From: Pseudomonadota bacterium | GTDB lineage: Bacteria > Pseudomonadota > Gammaproteobacteria > Burkholderiales > Nitrosomonadaceae | Direction of reading: 5' to 3' | DNA: 52,633 nucleotides | Assembly (NCBI GenBank): GCA_018240285.1 | Contig: JAFEGA010000030.1 | Span: 1-52,633, forward strand | In this document: piece after piece, positions 17,107 through 24,203 of the stretch | How positions within the stretch are numbered: the first letter of the stretch is position 1 | How the letters are laid out: each line of letters opens with the position of its first letter | Program-made: the position numbers and the translations under genes | Notes under the pieces: model-generated | Seen by the model: the letters and a program-made list of their open reading frames with translations, nothing else | What the model was told of the DNA's origin: nothing | The model's database searches: none

Positions 17107-18582
17107 TTAATCATCAGTTTTGGCGTTGGATGCTGAAGGCTTATTGTCCCGGCTTGCATCAATCACAACAATGTCTTTGGAGTCGGTTAGTTTAAGCTCA
17201 TTCAGTACCCTTGCTATTTTTTTAAGCTCAATCTCTGAGAAGCACATGATGACCTTGATTGACTGCTTGGTCTGATTCGCAGCCTCGTAGATCGCAACTT
17301 GGTTTTCTAGATTTTGCTTGAGCTTTGAATTACTTGCGAGTTTGAATTCAACAAGGGTACTGTCTTTTGAACCACGTGATATTTTATAATCTACTGGGCC
17401 TCTTCCATTGTTCACCTCACTATTTACGTCTTCTTGGCCTGCATACCAAGTAAGGCGAAACATAAGTTGAAGATCGGATTCGCGTTTGACAGGCTGGCCT
17501 TTTACATAAAATACGCGGTAACCGTCGTTATTTTCTATTACTTGTTTTAGGAAGTGGACTCGATTGAGGGTCTCTTCATATGTCCCCGCTTGTTTTGCAT
17601 AGAACTCATTTGCAGAGTGCAGTGCCGATATTAGGCTACCCACTTGATTAATGAAAACAGATTCTGTTTCTTTTATTTTTTCGTCGCTTAATCTAACTGC
17701 ATCAGCGCCATTGTCTTCCTTAAATCGAATGTAATAGTCTATTAGTTCGGGGAATCTTCTGAGTGTTGCGGCAACCGCACGATTTATATCCTTTTGATTT
17801 GCATTATCTGGTATTTGGCGAGCAAGATACTCGTTGACTTGGCTGCGAAGCACCTCGTTCGGTAGTGAGGAAGCAACTTCATCGAAGTCGCCAATAAGGT
17901 CGTGCTTGTTTATCCATGCCTCATCTTTTGTGAGGATGTCTTTTGGTGTAAGTAAGACAAAGTCGCCATCTATATATGGCAAATCGAAGTACGATGTTTT
18001 CCAACTTCGCGTTTCATAGTTGAACTTCGTGTGGGTTACAGGAACTCGTTTGATTCTATTTCTGGCTATGTGTTCTTTGGCGAAAGCCTGCGTGTAATCA
18101 CAAAGGAAACCTTTTATTAGATTGGTTGTAAAGTCACTTATATTGTCTTTGCCCACGCCATCTTTGATAAGGCAAAGTTTTTCAAGATGACTGCTTTTGG
18201 TGATTTTCTCATCCCCGAAATCTTTGAATATCGAGTGAAGATTTTCGTTTAGGGCTGAACTAAATACACGACCAAGCCCTGAACCTCCATTGCCTACCTT
18301 GCTGTAGCCTAGCCATGTTTGCTTAACTTCCGGAAAGCGATACCATGACCTCAAGAGGCCTGGTGAAATTTCACCTTCCACTGACATTTCTCGTAGGAAT
18401 CTCACATACTTGATAATTTCTAGGTGAAGCTCTTGATATTGAGGCTTCTCACTATTGAATAGCAGGAACGGATCAACAAACACTGGCAGATCATTGATTA
18501 GTGAAACATTGAATGCGCCGTACGTGTCTAATGTTTGACGTTCAACACAAAAATAGTCCGAAAAATATACGTTCACTTGCAT
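17107..18582 (-). CDS. Cassette gene: PD-(D/E)xK-like nuclease candidate, 491 aa
   Basis: No named family is recognised for the first 350 residues. Residues about 365-440 match the pattern of the PD-(D/E)xK nuclease fold: Glu368 (KRESDLQLMFRL), Asp398 in GRGPVDYKIS, then Glu412 and Lys414 in STLVEFKLAS, followed by a Gln in LENQVAIYEAAN. This is the order of restriction-endonuclease-like active sites. The gene lies between attC-like sites, so it appears to be a captured cassette; defence or restriction genes are common in such arrays. It has no strong ribosome-binding site. Start ATG at 18582. Function as a nuclease is inferred from motif order only. Confidence 0.7.
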   Translation of the reverse strand: MQVNVYFSDYFCVERQTLDTYGAFNVSLINDLPVFVDPFLLFNSEKPQYQELHLEIIKYVRFLREMSVEGEISPGLLRSWYRFPEVKQTWLGYSKVGNGGSGLGRVFSSALNENLHSIFKDFGDEKITKSSHLEKLCLIKDGVGKDNISDFTTNLIKGFLCDYTQAFAKEHIARNRIKRVPVTHTKFNYETRSWKTSYFDLPYIDGDFVLLTPKDILTKDEAWINKHDLIGDFDEVASSLPNEVLRSQVNEYLARQIPDNANQKDINRAVAATLRRFPELIDYYIRFKEDNGADAVRLSDEKIKETESVFINQVGSLISALHSANEFYAKQAGTYEETLNRVHFLKQVIENNDGYRVFYVKGQPVKRESDLQLMFRLTWYAGQEDVNSEVNNGRGPVDYKISRGSKDSTLVEFKLASNSKLKQNLENQVAIYEAANQTKQSIKVIMCFSEIELKKIARVLNELKLTDSKDIVVIDASRDNKPSASNAKTDD

Positions 18583-18631
18583 GCTGTTGTTCTTTCTGTT
18601 ATTTGTACTGCTTGAAGTCGATCTAGCAGAA

Positions 18632-18698
18632 ACCTAACGTAAAACTAACCGGCGCGTGCTGCTTTTGCGCGCATCCGTGTTGGGTAAATGGGTTAGGT
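18632..18698 (-). other. attC-like recombination site 2 (67 bp)
   Basis: The outer heptamers are perfect and fully complementary: ACCTAAC at one end and GTTAGGT at the other, fitting RYYYAAC/GTTRRRY. The interior has a GCGCG/CGCGC stem around AAAAG and imperfectly complementary flanks. The stop codon (TAA) of the 246-aa gene lies inside the ACCTAAC heptamer, the standard layout of an integron cassette. Confidence 0.75.
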
Positions 18699-19433
18699 GT
18701 CACGGTCTTTTCCAAGTAGAGCCTCGCACGCCAAAGCAACTGCGTTATTTCGATAAAGAGGCGGTGTAGCCAGCAACTCTTGTAGGCGCGTTGAAGAGAA
18801 CTCTGCTCGCTCGCGAGGTGGTGTGTTATTTGGACAATCCGGTGGCCCGACGGCGATGTATTTCTTGTCCGCTTGCGCCCAGACTTTTAGCGAGAACGGT
18901 TGCTGAATATGAAGCATGAACACTACATTGGCAATGTCCTTTATTCGGTCAACTATCAGATTCCAATCAGAATCTAGGTTATCAGTGCCCCACTTATCGA
19001 GAAGCCTAGATGAGATGTGTTTATTCAGATCTTGCTCGTCCTGTAGCGACAGTTCAGACATATCGTGCAGGGTGACAACAAGTAACGCGCTGCGTGTTTG
19101 GTTGCCCTCCTTCCAGAACTCAAGGCAGTAGTCCGTACCGATCTGACTAGTTTTGTTTATGGTAAGCCCCTCGGCAGAGGCAATAGTACGTATGCGCGAG
19201 AGTATCGCTTCGCGGACGTACTCACTCGGTTGCGCCGCTCGAAGCAAATTGGTCAACGCATGTTTACTGAACACTTTTTCACGATTGTCTTGTACCGCGA
19301 GCGCGATCGAGAAGAGAGTTGTCATGCAGACGGCAGCAACTGCCAGATACGCGTACCCGGACTCGCGCGTGAAAAAGATTCCTGCGATGGCGCTCATACA
19401 GGTAACAAGTTGAACAATGATAGATAACTGCAT
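18693..19433 (-). CDS. Cassette gene: hypothetical membrane-anchored protein, 246 aa
   Basis: Two hydrophobic segments lie at residues about 5-20 (IIVQLVTCMSAIAGIFF) and 27-46 (YLAVAAVCMTTLFSIALAV). They are followed by a soluble domain of about 195 residues with no recognised family. The domain contains SALLVVTLHDMSELS and WNLIVDRIKDIANVVFMLH, which suggest an alpha/beta fold. The start is well supported: AGGAG precedes the ATG at 19433, and this AGGAG is part of the end of the previous attC-like site. The stop lies in the next attC-like site. It is therefore a complete cassette of unknown role. Confidence 0.75.
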   Translation of the reverse strand: MQLSIIVQLVTCMSAIAGIFFTRESGYAYLAVAAVCMTTLFSIALAVQDNREKVFSKHALTNLLRAAQPSEYVREAILSRIRTIASAEGLTINKTSQIGTDYCLEFWKEGNQTRSALLVVTLHDMSELSLQDEQDLNKHISSRLLDKWGTDNLDSDWNLIVDRIKDIANVVFMLHIQQPFSLKVWAQADKKYIAVGPPDCPNNTPPRERAEFSSTRLQELLATPPLYRNNAVALACEALLGKDRDT

Positions 19434-19440
19434 CAGTAAC

Positions 19441-19503
19441 TCCTAAAGTGAAGTTGAGGGGCGCCACGCTTTTGCGGCGTCCCGCTCGAACGCCGGGTTG
19501 GGC
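19441..19503 (-). other. attC-like recombination site 1 (63 bp)
   Basis: It opens with GCCCAAC (fits RYYYAAC), followed by TTCGAGCGGGACGCCGC, then AAAAG, then CGTGGCGCCCCTCAACTT. The arms GGGACGCC and GGCGCCC pair with one extrahelical A, a feature attC sites use for strand choice. The closing heptamer is degenerate (TTTAGGA rather than GTTAGGN) and doubles as the ribosome-binding site of the next gene. It starts right after the stop of the 103-aa gene. Confidence 0.75.
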
Positions 19504-19504
19504 C

Positions 19505-19816
19505 TCAATCTTCGTCAGCCATTAGAACGAGTGTTTTATTTGTAACTTTAACATTGACATTCACTTGCTGGGGCGGAACGAAAAGAACGCAGCCAGCACC
19601 ATGACCAGATTGAACCTCAGGAAGAAAGTTGCTACCTGCCCACCCATGATTTTGGACTTCGCTAGTAAACCATTTCTCAACTGGCTTTGTGATTCTCTGC
19701 TGTGTTTTTCCTGTGGCCTGATTGTAAAGAGCTAAGACACGTTCTGCATCGCAGAGAACCGCACCGTGCTTTAACTTACATGATGTGGGTTCGGGAAATT
19801 TGATTTTTTTCGCCAT
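19505..19816 (-). CDS. Cassette gene: hypothetical protein, 103 aa
   Basis: A small soluble protein with no recognised family. It starts MAKKIKFPEPTSCKLKHG, is mixed in composition, and ends in VNVNVKVTNKTLVLMADED. AAGGA lies about 8 nt before the ATG at 19816. Its stop is next to the GCCCAAC heptamer of attC-like site 1, so it is the first complete cassette of the run in the direction of transcription. Confidence 0.65.
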   Translation of the reverse strand: MAKKIKFPEPTSCKLKHGAVLCDAERVLALYNQATGKTQQRITKPVEKWFTSEVQNHGWAGSNFLPEVQSGHGAGCVLFVPPQQVNVNVKVTNKTLVLMADED

Positions 19817-20248
19817 GGTTATTTCCTTAAGATGTAAAGAATACAGTTAATGCTCAACGTAATATATACGACAAAATATCTCATAATCTGGAACGGAATG
19901 TCATATAGCTTGATCAAGTTTATATAGCCATTTATTTTTATGTGGTTTTAGGATGAAAAATCCTAATACGAATTATAAATCCACCATTTAGTCCTCCCGT
20001 TTAAGTAACACGGGGGGCTACAAATACATACCTTAGTAATCGGTCGCAGAATATAAAGGTTTTTTGCCTTTAAGACAATCAGTTAAATATCCTATAAGCC
20101 GCCTTGCGAGCACCCGGACGCGAGAACGGGGGCGCAGGCAAGGCGGCGCTGCTGGGAGTTTGAGACTCGGCAAGCGCATAAATCCATAGGGGGCACCGCC
20201 GGCGCACCATACGCCTAAGAGCGGGGGTACCTGTGGAGTTATGCGCGA
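19817..20248. other. Structured intergenic region upstream of module B
   Basis: No gene is supported. Several inverted repeats occur: TTAGGAT/ATCCTAA at 19948-19966, CCTCCCGT/ACGGGGGG near 19995-20019, GCCGCCTTGC/GCAAGGCGGC at 20098-20147 (perfect, 30-nt loop), and a pair based on GCGCATAA/TTATGCGC near 20175-20246. A GTTGAGC heptamer (minus strand, 19858-19852) fits the integron core-site consensus. The two large hairpins directly precede the Rep operon and are a candidate replication origin. Confidence 0.45.
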
Positions 20249-20278
20249 TTGACATCGGGTTTATTATAAGGTTACTAT
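20249..20278 (+). promoter_or_regulatory. Sigma70-type promoter of module B
   Basis: TTGACA (20249-20254) is followed after 18 bp by TACTAT (20273-20278), near-consensus -35 and -10 boxes. They are placed 36 bp before the start codon of the 119-aa gene and so should drive the RHH-rep-recombinase operon. Confidence 0.65.
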
Positions 20279-20287
20279 TATGTAACC
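20270..20287. promoter_or_regulatory. Palindromic operator overlapping the -10 box
   Basis: GGTTACTATTATGTAACC is a perfect 6-bp inverted repeat with a 6-bp centre. It covers the -10 box of the promoter at 20249-20278. A repressor bound here would block transcription. The first gene of the operon encodes a ribbon-helix-helix-like protein that could be the autoregulator. Confidence 0.5.
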
Positions 20288-20313
20288 CAATAACGAAACC
20301 CAAGGAATTGCAA

Positions 20314-20673
20314 ATGTCAGATGAAAACTATCTACCTAACAAAGCAGAATTTCTGGCCGGACTCGTGACTGGTTCAATGAGTATGGAGTCCAAAACGGCA
20401 TCAGTGCAAAGAAGCCACCGATTCCCTTTGCATATCTATCTTCAGATTGAGAATCTTGCCCGAATTAGCAATGTTTCAGTATCAGTCATCATTAATGAAT
20501 TACTGGAATGCGGTCTCGAAGCTCTCAATAAGGAGCTGCCGCCAGAGTTTCTACAACAAACCAAATTTATCCCTAGTGAACTGTTAAATAAGCATTATCC
20601 AAATGATTTGCATATAGTAAAGCCTAAGAAGAAATCAAAACTTCAATCCGTAAAATCAGATATTGAAAAATGA
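20314..20673 (+). CDS. Ribbon-helix-helix-like DNA-binding protein, 119 aa
   Basis: The start at 20314 (MSDENYLPNKAEF) has AAGGAA 8 bases upstream; a longer reading from 20233 would overlap the promoter and is rejected. Residues about 38-75 (SHRFPLHIYLQIENLARISNVSVSVIINELLECGLEAL in parts: RFPLHIYLQIENLA, VSVSVIINELLECG) have the strand-helix-helix pattern of Arc/MetJ-type repressors. The C-terminal tail is Lys-rich. It overlaps the Rep-like gene by ATGA, so the two are translationally coupled. It is a likely regulator of replication or of its own promoter. Confidence 0.65.
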   Translation: MSDENYLPNKAEFLAGLVTGSMSMESKTASVQRSHRFPLHIYLQIENLARISNVSVSVIINELLECGLEALNKELPPEFLQQTKFIPSELLNKHYPNDLHIVKPKKKSKLQSVKSDIEK

Positions 20674-21752
20674 CACAACGCCTTTTGCTCAGCGGTTATG
20701 ACACCATCGAATGTGCGTATTACCTCGCATTCGATCATGGCTGTCTGCTTGACTTCGAGAAACTGGCGGCAGAGAAAGAAGCATTGCGCCAATTGAAGAT
20801 ACGCAAGCAAAAACCTATCCGGCTGGGCAATGAAGAATTCCTACTGGCTCCGCACGGCACCGCAAGCGGTTATCCCTTCCTGATGGAAAACGAAGCCTTC
20901 AGCATCCAATTCGGTGAATTCAATAAACCTTCTTTCTTTGTTACTTACCGCAGCGTAGCGCTATGGCATGACGGCATACAAGCCTTGCATCAGCGCTTTT
21001 TGAATTGGGCGCAATCGGTAGGACTCAGCAATTACGAACCAGAGCGATTATCCCGCGCTGATTTTACGTTTGATTATTTCCTGCCAAACCTGGATTTTGA
21101 TGAAGACAGTTTCGTGTCGGCTGCCTGTAAGGATAACCAGCACCGCAAGAACCGCAAGATTCAGACTTTTTCCTTTGGCGAAGGTGAAATCAAGCTACGC
21201 ATTTATAACAAATGCGATGAAATCATTGAGAAGAGCAGCAAGTCATGGTTCTTTAAGCTGTGGGGTGTTGAGCAGGATGTCTGGCGCATCGAATGGCAAG
21301 TGCGTAAAGGCTCATTACGCAGTTGCGGCATTCAAACTTTTGCCGATTTGCAGCACCGCCAAGGCAAGCTATTACAGATTCTGGTCAATGAGCATACCAC
21401 GCTACGTATCAAGGAAGACGACAGCAACCGCTCCCGCTGGGCGTTGCATCCGCTATGGCAGGATTTAATAGAGCAAGTTGCCAAGATCGAGATTCTGGAA
21501 GGATTGGACACGTTGAACGAACTGGATATGAATGCACTGCTTGAAGAACGCAAGATGCGTATTGCAATCAGCGTGTATGGTTATCTCAAGCGCATGGCGG
21601 CCATTCAATGCTTGCAACTGGGTAAAGACAAGATTTCTATTGCGGAAGCGCAAGCACTCCTGAGCATGGTTGTTCGTCATGTTCATAATCCCTTGTCCTG
21701 GTCGTGCGACGTTGAAGAACGCGTGACGGAAATGAGACTGGGCAAATGGTAA
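20670..21752 (+). CDS. Rep-type replication initiation factor, module B
   Basis: The 360-residue protein has the same ordered motifs as the one at 14205-15587: LSRADFTFDYF, IKLRIYNKCDEIIEK, VWRIEWQVRKG and SNRSRWALHPLWQDL. It lacks the acidic N-terminal extension. These resemble the replication initiation factor family, whose members nick a double-strand origin. A decayed near-identical copy of its 3' half lies at 2391-2642. It overlaps its upstream neighbour by 4 bp and its downstream neighbour by 7 bp, indicating one operon. Confidence 0.75.
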   Translation: MTQRLLLSGYDTIECAYYLAFDHGCLLDFEKLAAEKEALRQLKIRKQKPIRLGNEEFLLAPHGTASGYPFLMENEAFSIQFGEFNKPSFFVTYRSVALWHDGIQALHQRFLNWAQSVGLSNYEPERLSRADFTFDYFLPNLDFDEDSFVSAACKDNQHRKNRKIQTFSFGEGEIKLRIYNKCDEIIEKSSKSWFFKLWGVEQDVWRIEWQVRKGSLRSCGIQTFADLQHRQGKLLQILVNEHTTLRIKEDDSNRSRWALHPLWQDLIEQVAKIEILEGLDTLNELDMNALLEERKMRIAISVYGYLKRMAAIQCLQLGKDKISIAEAQALLSMVVRHVHNPLSWSCDVEERVTEMRLGKW

Positions 21753-21949
21753 CGTTGCATGAAATTCTGAGACTGCTTGACCAAAGCAAGAATGAAGCGT
21801 TGTTGCTGGCGCAAAGCTCTTTGCCTCAGTCGCAGTTTGAAGCATTCCGAAAAATTTATCTCAACATCTTCGGCAAGAATGGATTGGAAAAGGAACTGGC
21901 GAGGTTATATGCCGAAGATCGGAAACAGGACAGGAACGGGCAGGAATAG
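21746..21949 (+). CDS. Small hypothetical protein, 67 aa, module B
   Basis: The frame overlaps the end of the Rep-like gene by 7 bp and is read in the same direction. The product is charged and helical (MVTLHEILRLLDQSKNEALLL, split here as LHEILRLLDQSKNEALLL) with no recognised family. Tight coupling to the Rep-like gene supports it as a real gene, perhaps an accessory to replication. Confidence 0.55.
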   Translation: MVTLHEILRLLDQSKNEALLLAQSSLPQSQFEAFRKIYLNIFGKNGLEKELARLYAEDRKQDRNGQE

Positions 21950-21978
21950 ATCATGCAAAAAAGGAGGTGCCATAATGC

Positions 21979-22131
21979 GTGAACGAACCCGACAATTTAG
22001 AAATTGTGATAGGTTTTAACCCTGACTTTCAGGAACAATCTGCAATTCCTGGAGAATTGCGCTTGATAAAGTCTTTTCTGCCTGAAATCCTGAAAGAAAT
22101 CGCAATTCAAACTGAAATCAACAAGGAGTAG
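21979..22131 (+). CDS. Small hypothetical protein, 50 aa, GTG start
   Basis: A GTG at 21979 opens a 50-codon frame: MNEPDNLEIVIGFNPDF and onward to EIAIQTEINKE. AGGAGG lies about 11 bases upstream. An ATG two bases before it gives only 14 codons in another frame. The stop overlaps the AAGGAG used by the serine recombinase gene, 4 bp before that gene's ATG. The gene fills the operon gap exactly, which supports it; no family is recognised. Confidence 0.5.
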   Translation: MNEPDNLEIVIGFNPDFQEQSAIPGELRLIKSFLPEILKEIAIQTEINKE

Positions 22132-22135
22132 CAAT

Positions 22136-23752
22136 ATGCGGATAGCGCTCTATGCTCGCGTTTCCACGGTCAAGCAAGCGGAAAAGGACTTGTCCATACC
22201 CGACCAATTGCGGCAAATGCGCGATTGGTGCAAGGCCAACGGTTACACGGTAATCATGGAATACGTCGAGCCGGGCGCATCCGCAACCGACGACAAACGG
22301 CCGATGTTTCAGCAATTAATCGCTGATGCCACCATGAAACCCAGCCCTTACGATGCTATCGTAATACATAGTCTGTCACGTTTCTTTCGGGATGCGTTGG
22401 AGTTCAGCTTGTATGAACGCCGACTCAATAAAGCCGGTGTCAGATTAATTTCGATAACCCAGCAAACCAGCGACGACCCCAGCGGAGAAATGGCACGCAA
22501 GATATTCAATATCTTTGACGAATACCAAAGCAAGGAAAACAGCAAACACACCTTGCGGGCGATGAAGGAAAACACGCGGCAAGGTTATTTCAATGGTTCG
22601 CGTCCTCCCTTCGGCTATAAAACGGTTGAAGTTGAAACCGCCAGCATCAAGGGGAAGAAAAAGAAACGCCTGGCCATTGATGAACACGAAGCGGAGACCG
22701 TGCGGAAAATCTTCGACTTATACCTGAATGGTCATCTTGGCCAATCAATGGGTGCAAAGCAGATTGCCGTCTATTTAAACGAGCGCGGCTTCACACTGCG
22801 CGGCAAGCAATGGGCGCGTAACCGCGTGCATGAAGTTCTTTCCAATCCGACCTATCAGGGCGAATTCATCTTTAACAAACGCGACGCCAAGAATCAGAAA
22901 CTCAAACCGGAAAGCGAGTGGGTGCGTATGGCGGTTGAACCGATCATTGAAAAAACACTGTTTGAAGCAGTGCGAGCGTATAAAGCGGCAAGAGCACCTT
23001 CAAAGATACCGCCAAGGATAGCCAACTCACCGACTTTGTTAACTGGTTTGCTCAAATGCGGCTGCTGTGGTGCCAGCATGACGCTGGCAACAGGAAAGGG
23101 CGGGCGTTATCGCTATTACAAATGCAATACCCGCATCAGCAAGGGTAACGAATTGTGTAACGGTCGAAGCATTCCAATGGAAAAACTCGACAGCCTGATT
23201 CTCAATGTTCTGGCTGACAAAGTATTTGATCCCAATCGCGTCAAAATCATGCTGGCTGACATGAAAAAGCAGATCAAGGATGCACGGACAAGCCAGGATG
23301 ACGGATTGAAGAAACTGACCAAGGAACTGGATGAAATAAAGTTTGCCACTGACCGGCTTCTTGAAGCGGTTGAGAAAGGATTCCTGCCGCTGGATTCCTC
23401 ACTGCAAGAACGTTCTCACAAACTGAATGCAAGAAAGCAGGAATTATTGATTCAGGTTGCCGGATACCGCCGCCAGCAGCAATTCCCCGAAATCAAGCAA
23501 AACCAGCTTGAAGCTTTTACCAAGGCGCTACGAAACAAGCTGCTGGACAGAAAAAGCGGATTCGGCAAGGAATATTTGAAACTGCTGATAAGTGAAATTC
23601 GCATCAAGGACAATCAAGCGGAAATAACCGGCAGTTATTCTGCGCTTGCTCACGCTGTGGAAGAAACAAAAAAGCACTCTCTTGAAAGAGTGCCCAGTTT
23701 TGTACCGAATTGGCTCCCCGACCAGGGCTCGAACCTGGGACCTGCGGATTAA
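22136..23752 (+). CDS. Large serine recombinase
   Basis: The 538-residue protein has the resolvase catalytic domain at residues 1-150 (MRIALYARVSTVKQAEKDLS, with Arg8 and nucleophile Ser10, and IVIHSLSRFFRD with Arg82), then a recombinase domain (about 160-260). A zinc-ribbon (LLKCGCCGASM ... YYKCNTRISKGNELC) and a coiled-coil rich in Lys/Glu follow. Length and order fit large serine integrases. AAGGAG precedes the start. The last 14 or so codons and the stop lie inside the tRNA-Asn gene, so the frame ends within the attachment core. It may integrate or excise the element, although a 45-bp tRNA core is more typical of tyrosine integrases. Confidence 0.93.
   Translation: MRIALYARVSTVKQAEKDLSIPDQLRQMRDWCKANGYTVIMEYVEPGASATDDKRPMFQQLIADATMKPSPYDAIVIHSLSRFFRDALEFSLYERRLNKAGVRLISITQQTSDDPSGEMARKIFNIFDEYQSKENSKHTLRAMKENTRQGYFNGSRPPFGYKTVEVETASIKGKKKKRLAIDEHEAETVRKIFDLYLNGHLGQSMGAKQIAVYLNERGFTLRGKQWARNRVHEVLSNPTYQGEFIFNKRDAKNQKLKPESEWVRMAVEPIIEKTLFEAVRAYKAARAPSKIPPRIANSPTLLTGLLKCGCCGASMTLATGKGGRYRYYKCNTRISKGNELCNGRSIPMEKLDSLILNVLADKVFDPNRVKIMLADMKKQIKDARTSQDDGLKKLTKELDEIKFATDRLLEAVEKGFLPLDSSLQERSHKLNARKQELLIQVAGYRRQQQFPEIKQNQLEAFTKALRNKLLDRKSGFGKEYLKLLISEIRIKDNQAEITGSYSALAHAVEETKKHSLERVPSFVPNWLPDQGSNLGPAD
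23668..23693 (-). terminator. Intrinsic terminator for tRNA-Asn
   Basis: On the minus strand GCACTCT, a 6-nt loop and AGAGTGC are followed at once by TTTTTT. It lies 18 bp beyond the 3' end of tRNA-Asn and should end its transcript. The sequence belongs to the island and sits antisense inside the last codons of the serine recombinase gene. Confidence 0.75.
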
Positions 23753-23755
23753 CAG
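23711..23755 (-). repeat. Right attachment site inside tRNA-Asn
   Basis: The 45 bp from the anticodon loop to the CCA end are identical to 7611-7655 and in direct orientation, giving the right boundary of the island. The recombinase stop codon (23750-23752) is inside this core, so the protein end would stay the same after excision. Confidence 0.9.
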
Positions 23756-23786
23756 TCCGTCGCTCTACCGACTGAGCTATCGGGGA
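23711..23786 (-). tRNA. tRNA-Asn(GUU)
   Basis: The 76-nt gene starts TCCCCGA and pairs with TCGGGGA at the 3' side, followed by G and an encoded CCA. The D-arm (TAGCTCAGTCGGTAGAGC), the anticodon loop CTGTTAA with GTT, and the T-arm with TTCGAGC are all regular. It is intact although the island inserted into it. Confidence 0.96.
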
Positions 23787-24203
23787 ATTGATGAGTTGCG
23801 CATGTTAACGTTTTGAAGCCTTCCGGTCAACCATCTGATGGTGTCTTATACTAAGAATTTACTTAAGGCCCCAACCTAGAGCCTACTTTATACAGCTAGA
23901 TTTGGTTATGCCTGGCAAGAGAAATTTTGTAGTTTTGGTTGAATAATAAAAAGGGACTTGGCAACAGGGTGAAATGTTAAAACTTGATGCTTCGGAGAAT
24001 TGCGAGAATTAATTTTGTTCGTGAATCTGTTGAACCAATGAGTTCATGCTGTTTCGCGATACTTCAAATAGAGAAATGGTATATACTGAAATTTAGTGTT
24101 TTGGTCCGTTGGAGAAGGTTGATTCTCGTTTGATAAAGCGGTTAACCAATCACTGAGATTATTAAGAAGTAATCACAATGTATTTTATAAAGGAGTCATT
24201 ATC
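23787..24203. other. Intergenic region between tRNA-Asn and smbP
   Basis: It contains the promoter of tRNA-Asn (minus) and the promoter and leader of smbP (plus). No clear -35/-10 pair stands out. AAAGGAG lies 9 bp before the smbP start. No other gene is supported. Confidence 0.5.

Larger units (their letters stand above)
7611..23755. mobile_element. Genomic island integrated in tRNA-Asn, 16.1 kb
   Basis: The same 45 bp (TGGCTCCCCGACCAG ... GGATTAACAG) occurs at 7611-7655 and at 23711-23755 in direct orientation. The right copy is the 3' part of an intact tRNA-Asn gene; the left copy is truncated at the anticodon loop. This is the usual result of insertion into a tRNA 3' end, with the incoming copy restoring the tRNA. 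Contents between the repeats are accessory in character: two Rep-like genes, a tyrosine integrase, a serine recombinase, attC-like sites, a tRNA-Thr fragment, a predicted conflict-type ATPase, and AT-rich DNA. No conjugation genes were found, so it is not a self-transmissible ICE as it stands. Confidence 0.85.

Noticed and set aside
20079..20303. Minus-strand 74-codon frame over the hairpin region
   Set aside because: It covers the promoter and both large hairpins of module B and encodes a low-complexity Arg/Pro-rich product; better explained as structured DNA.
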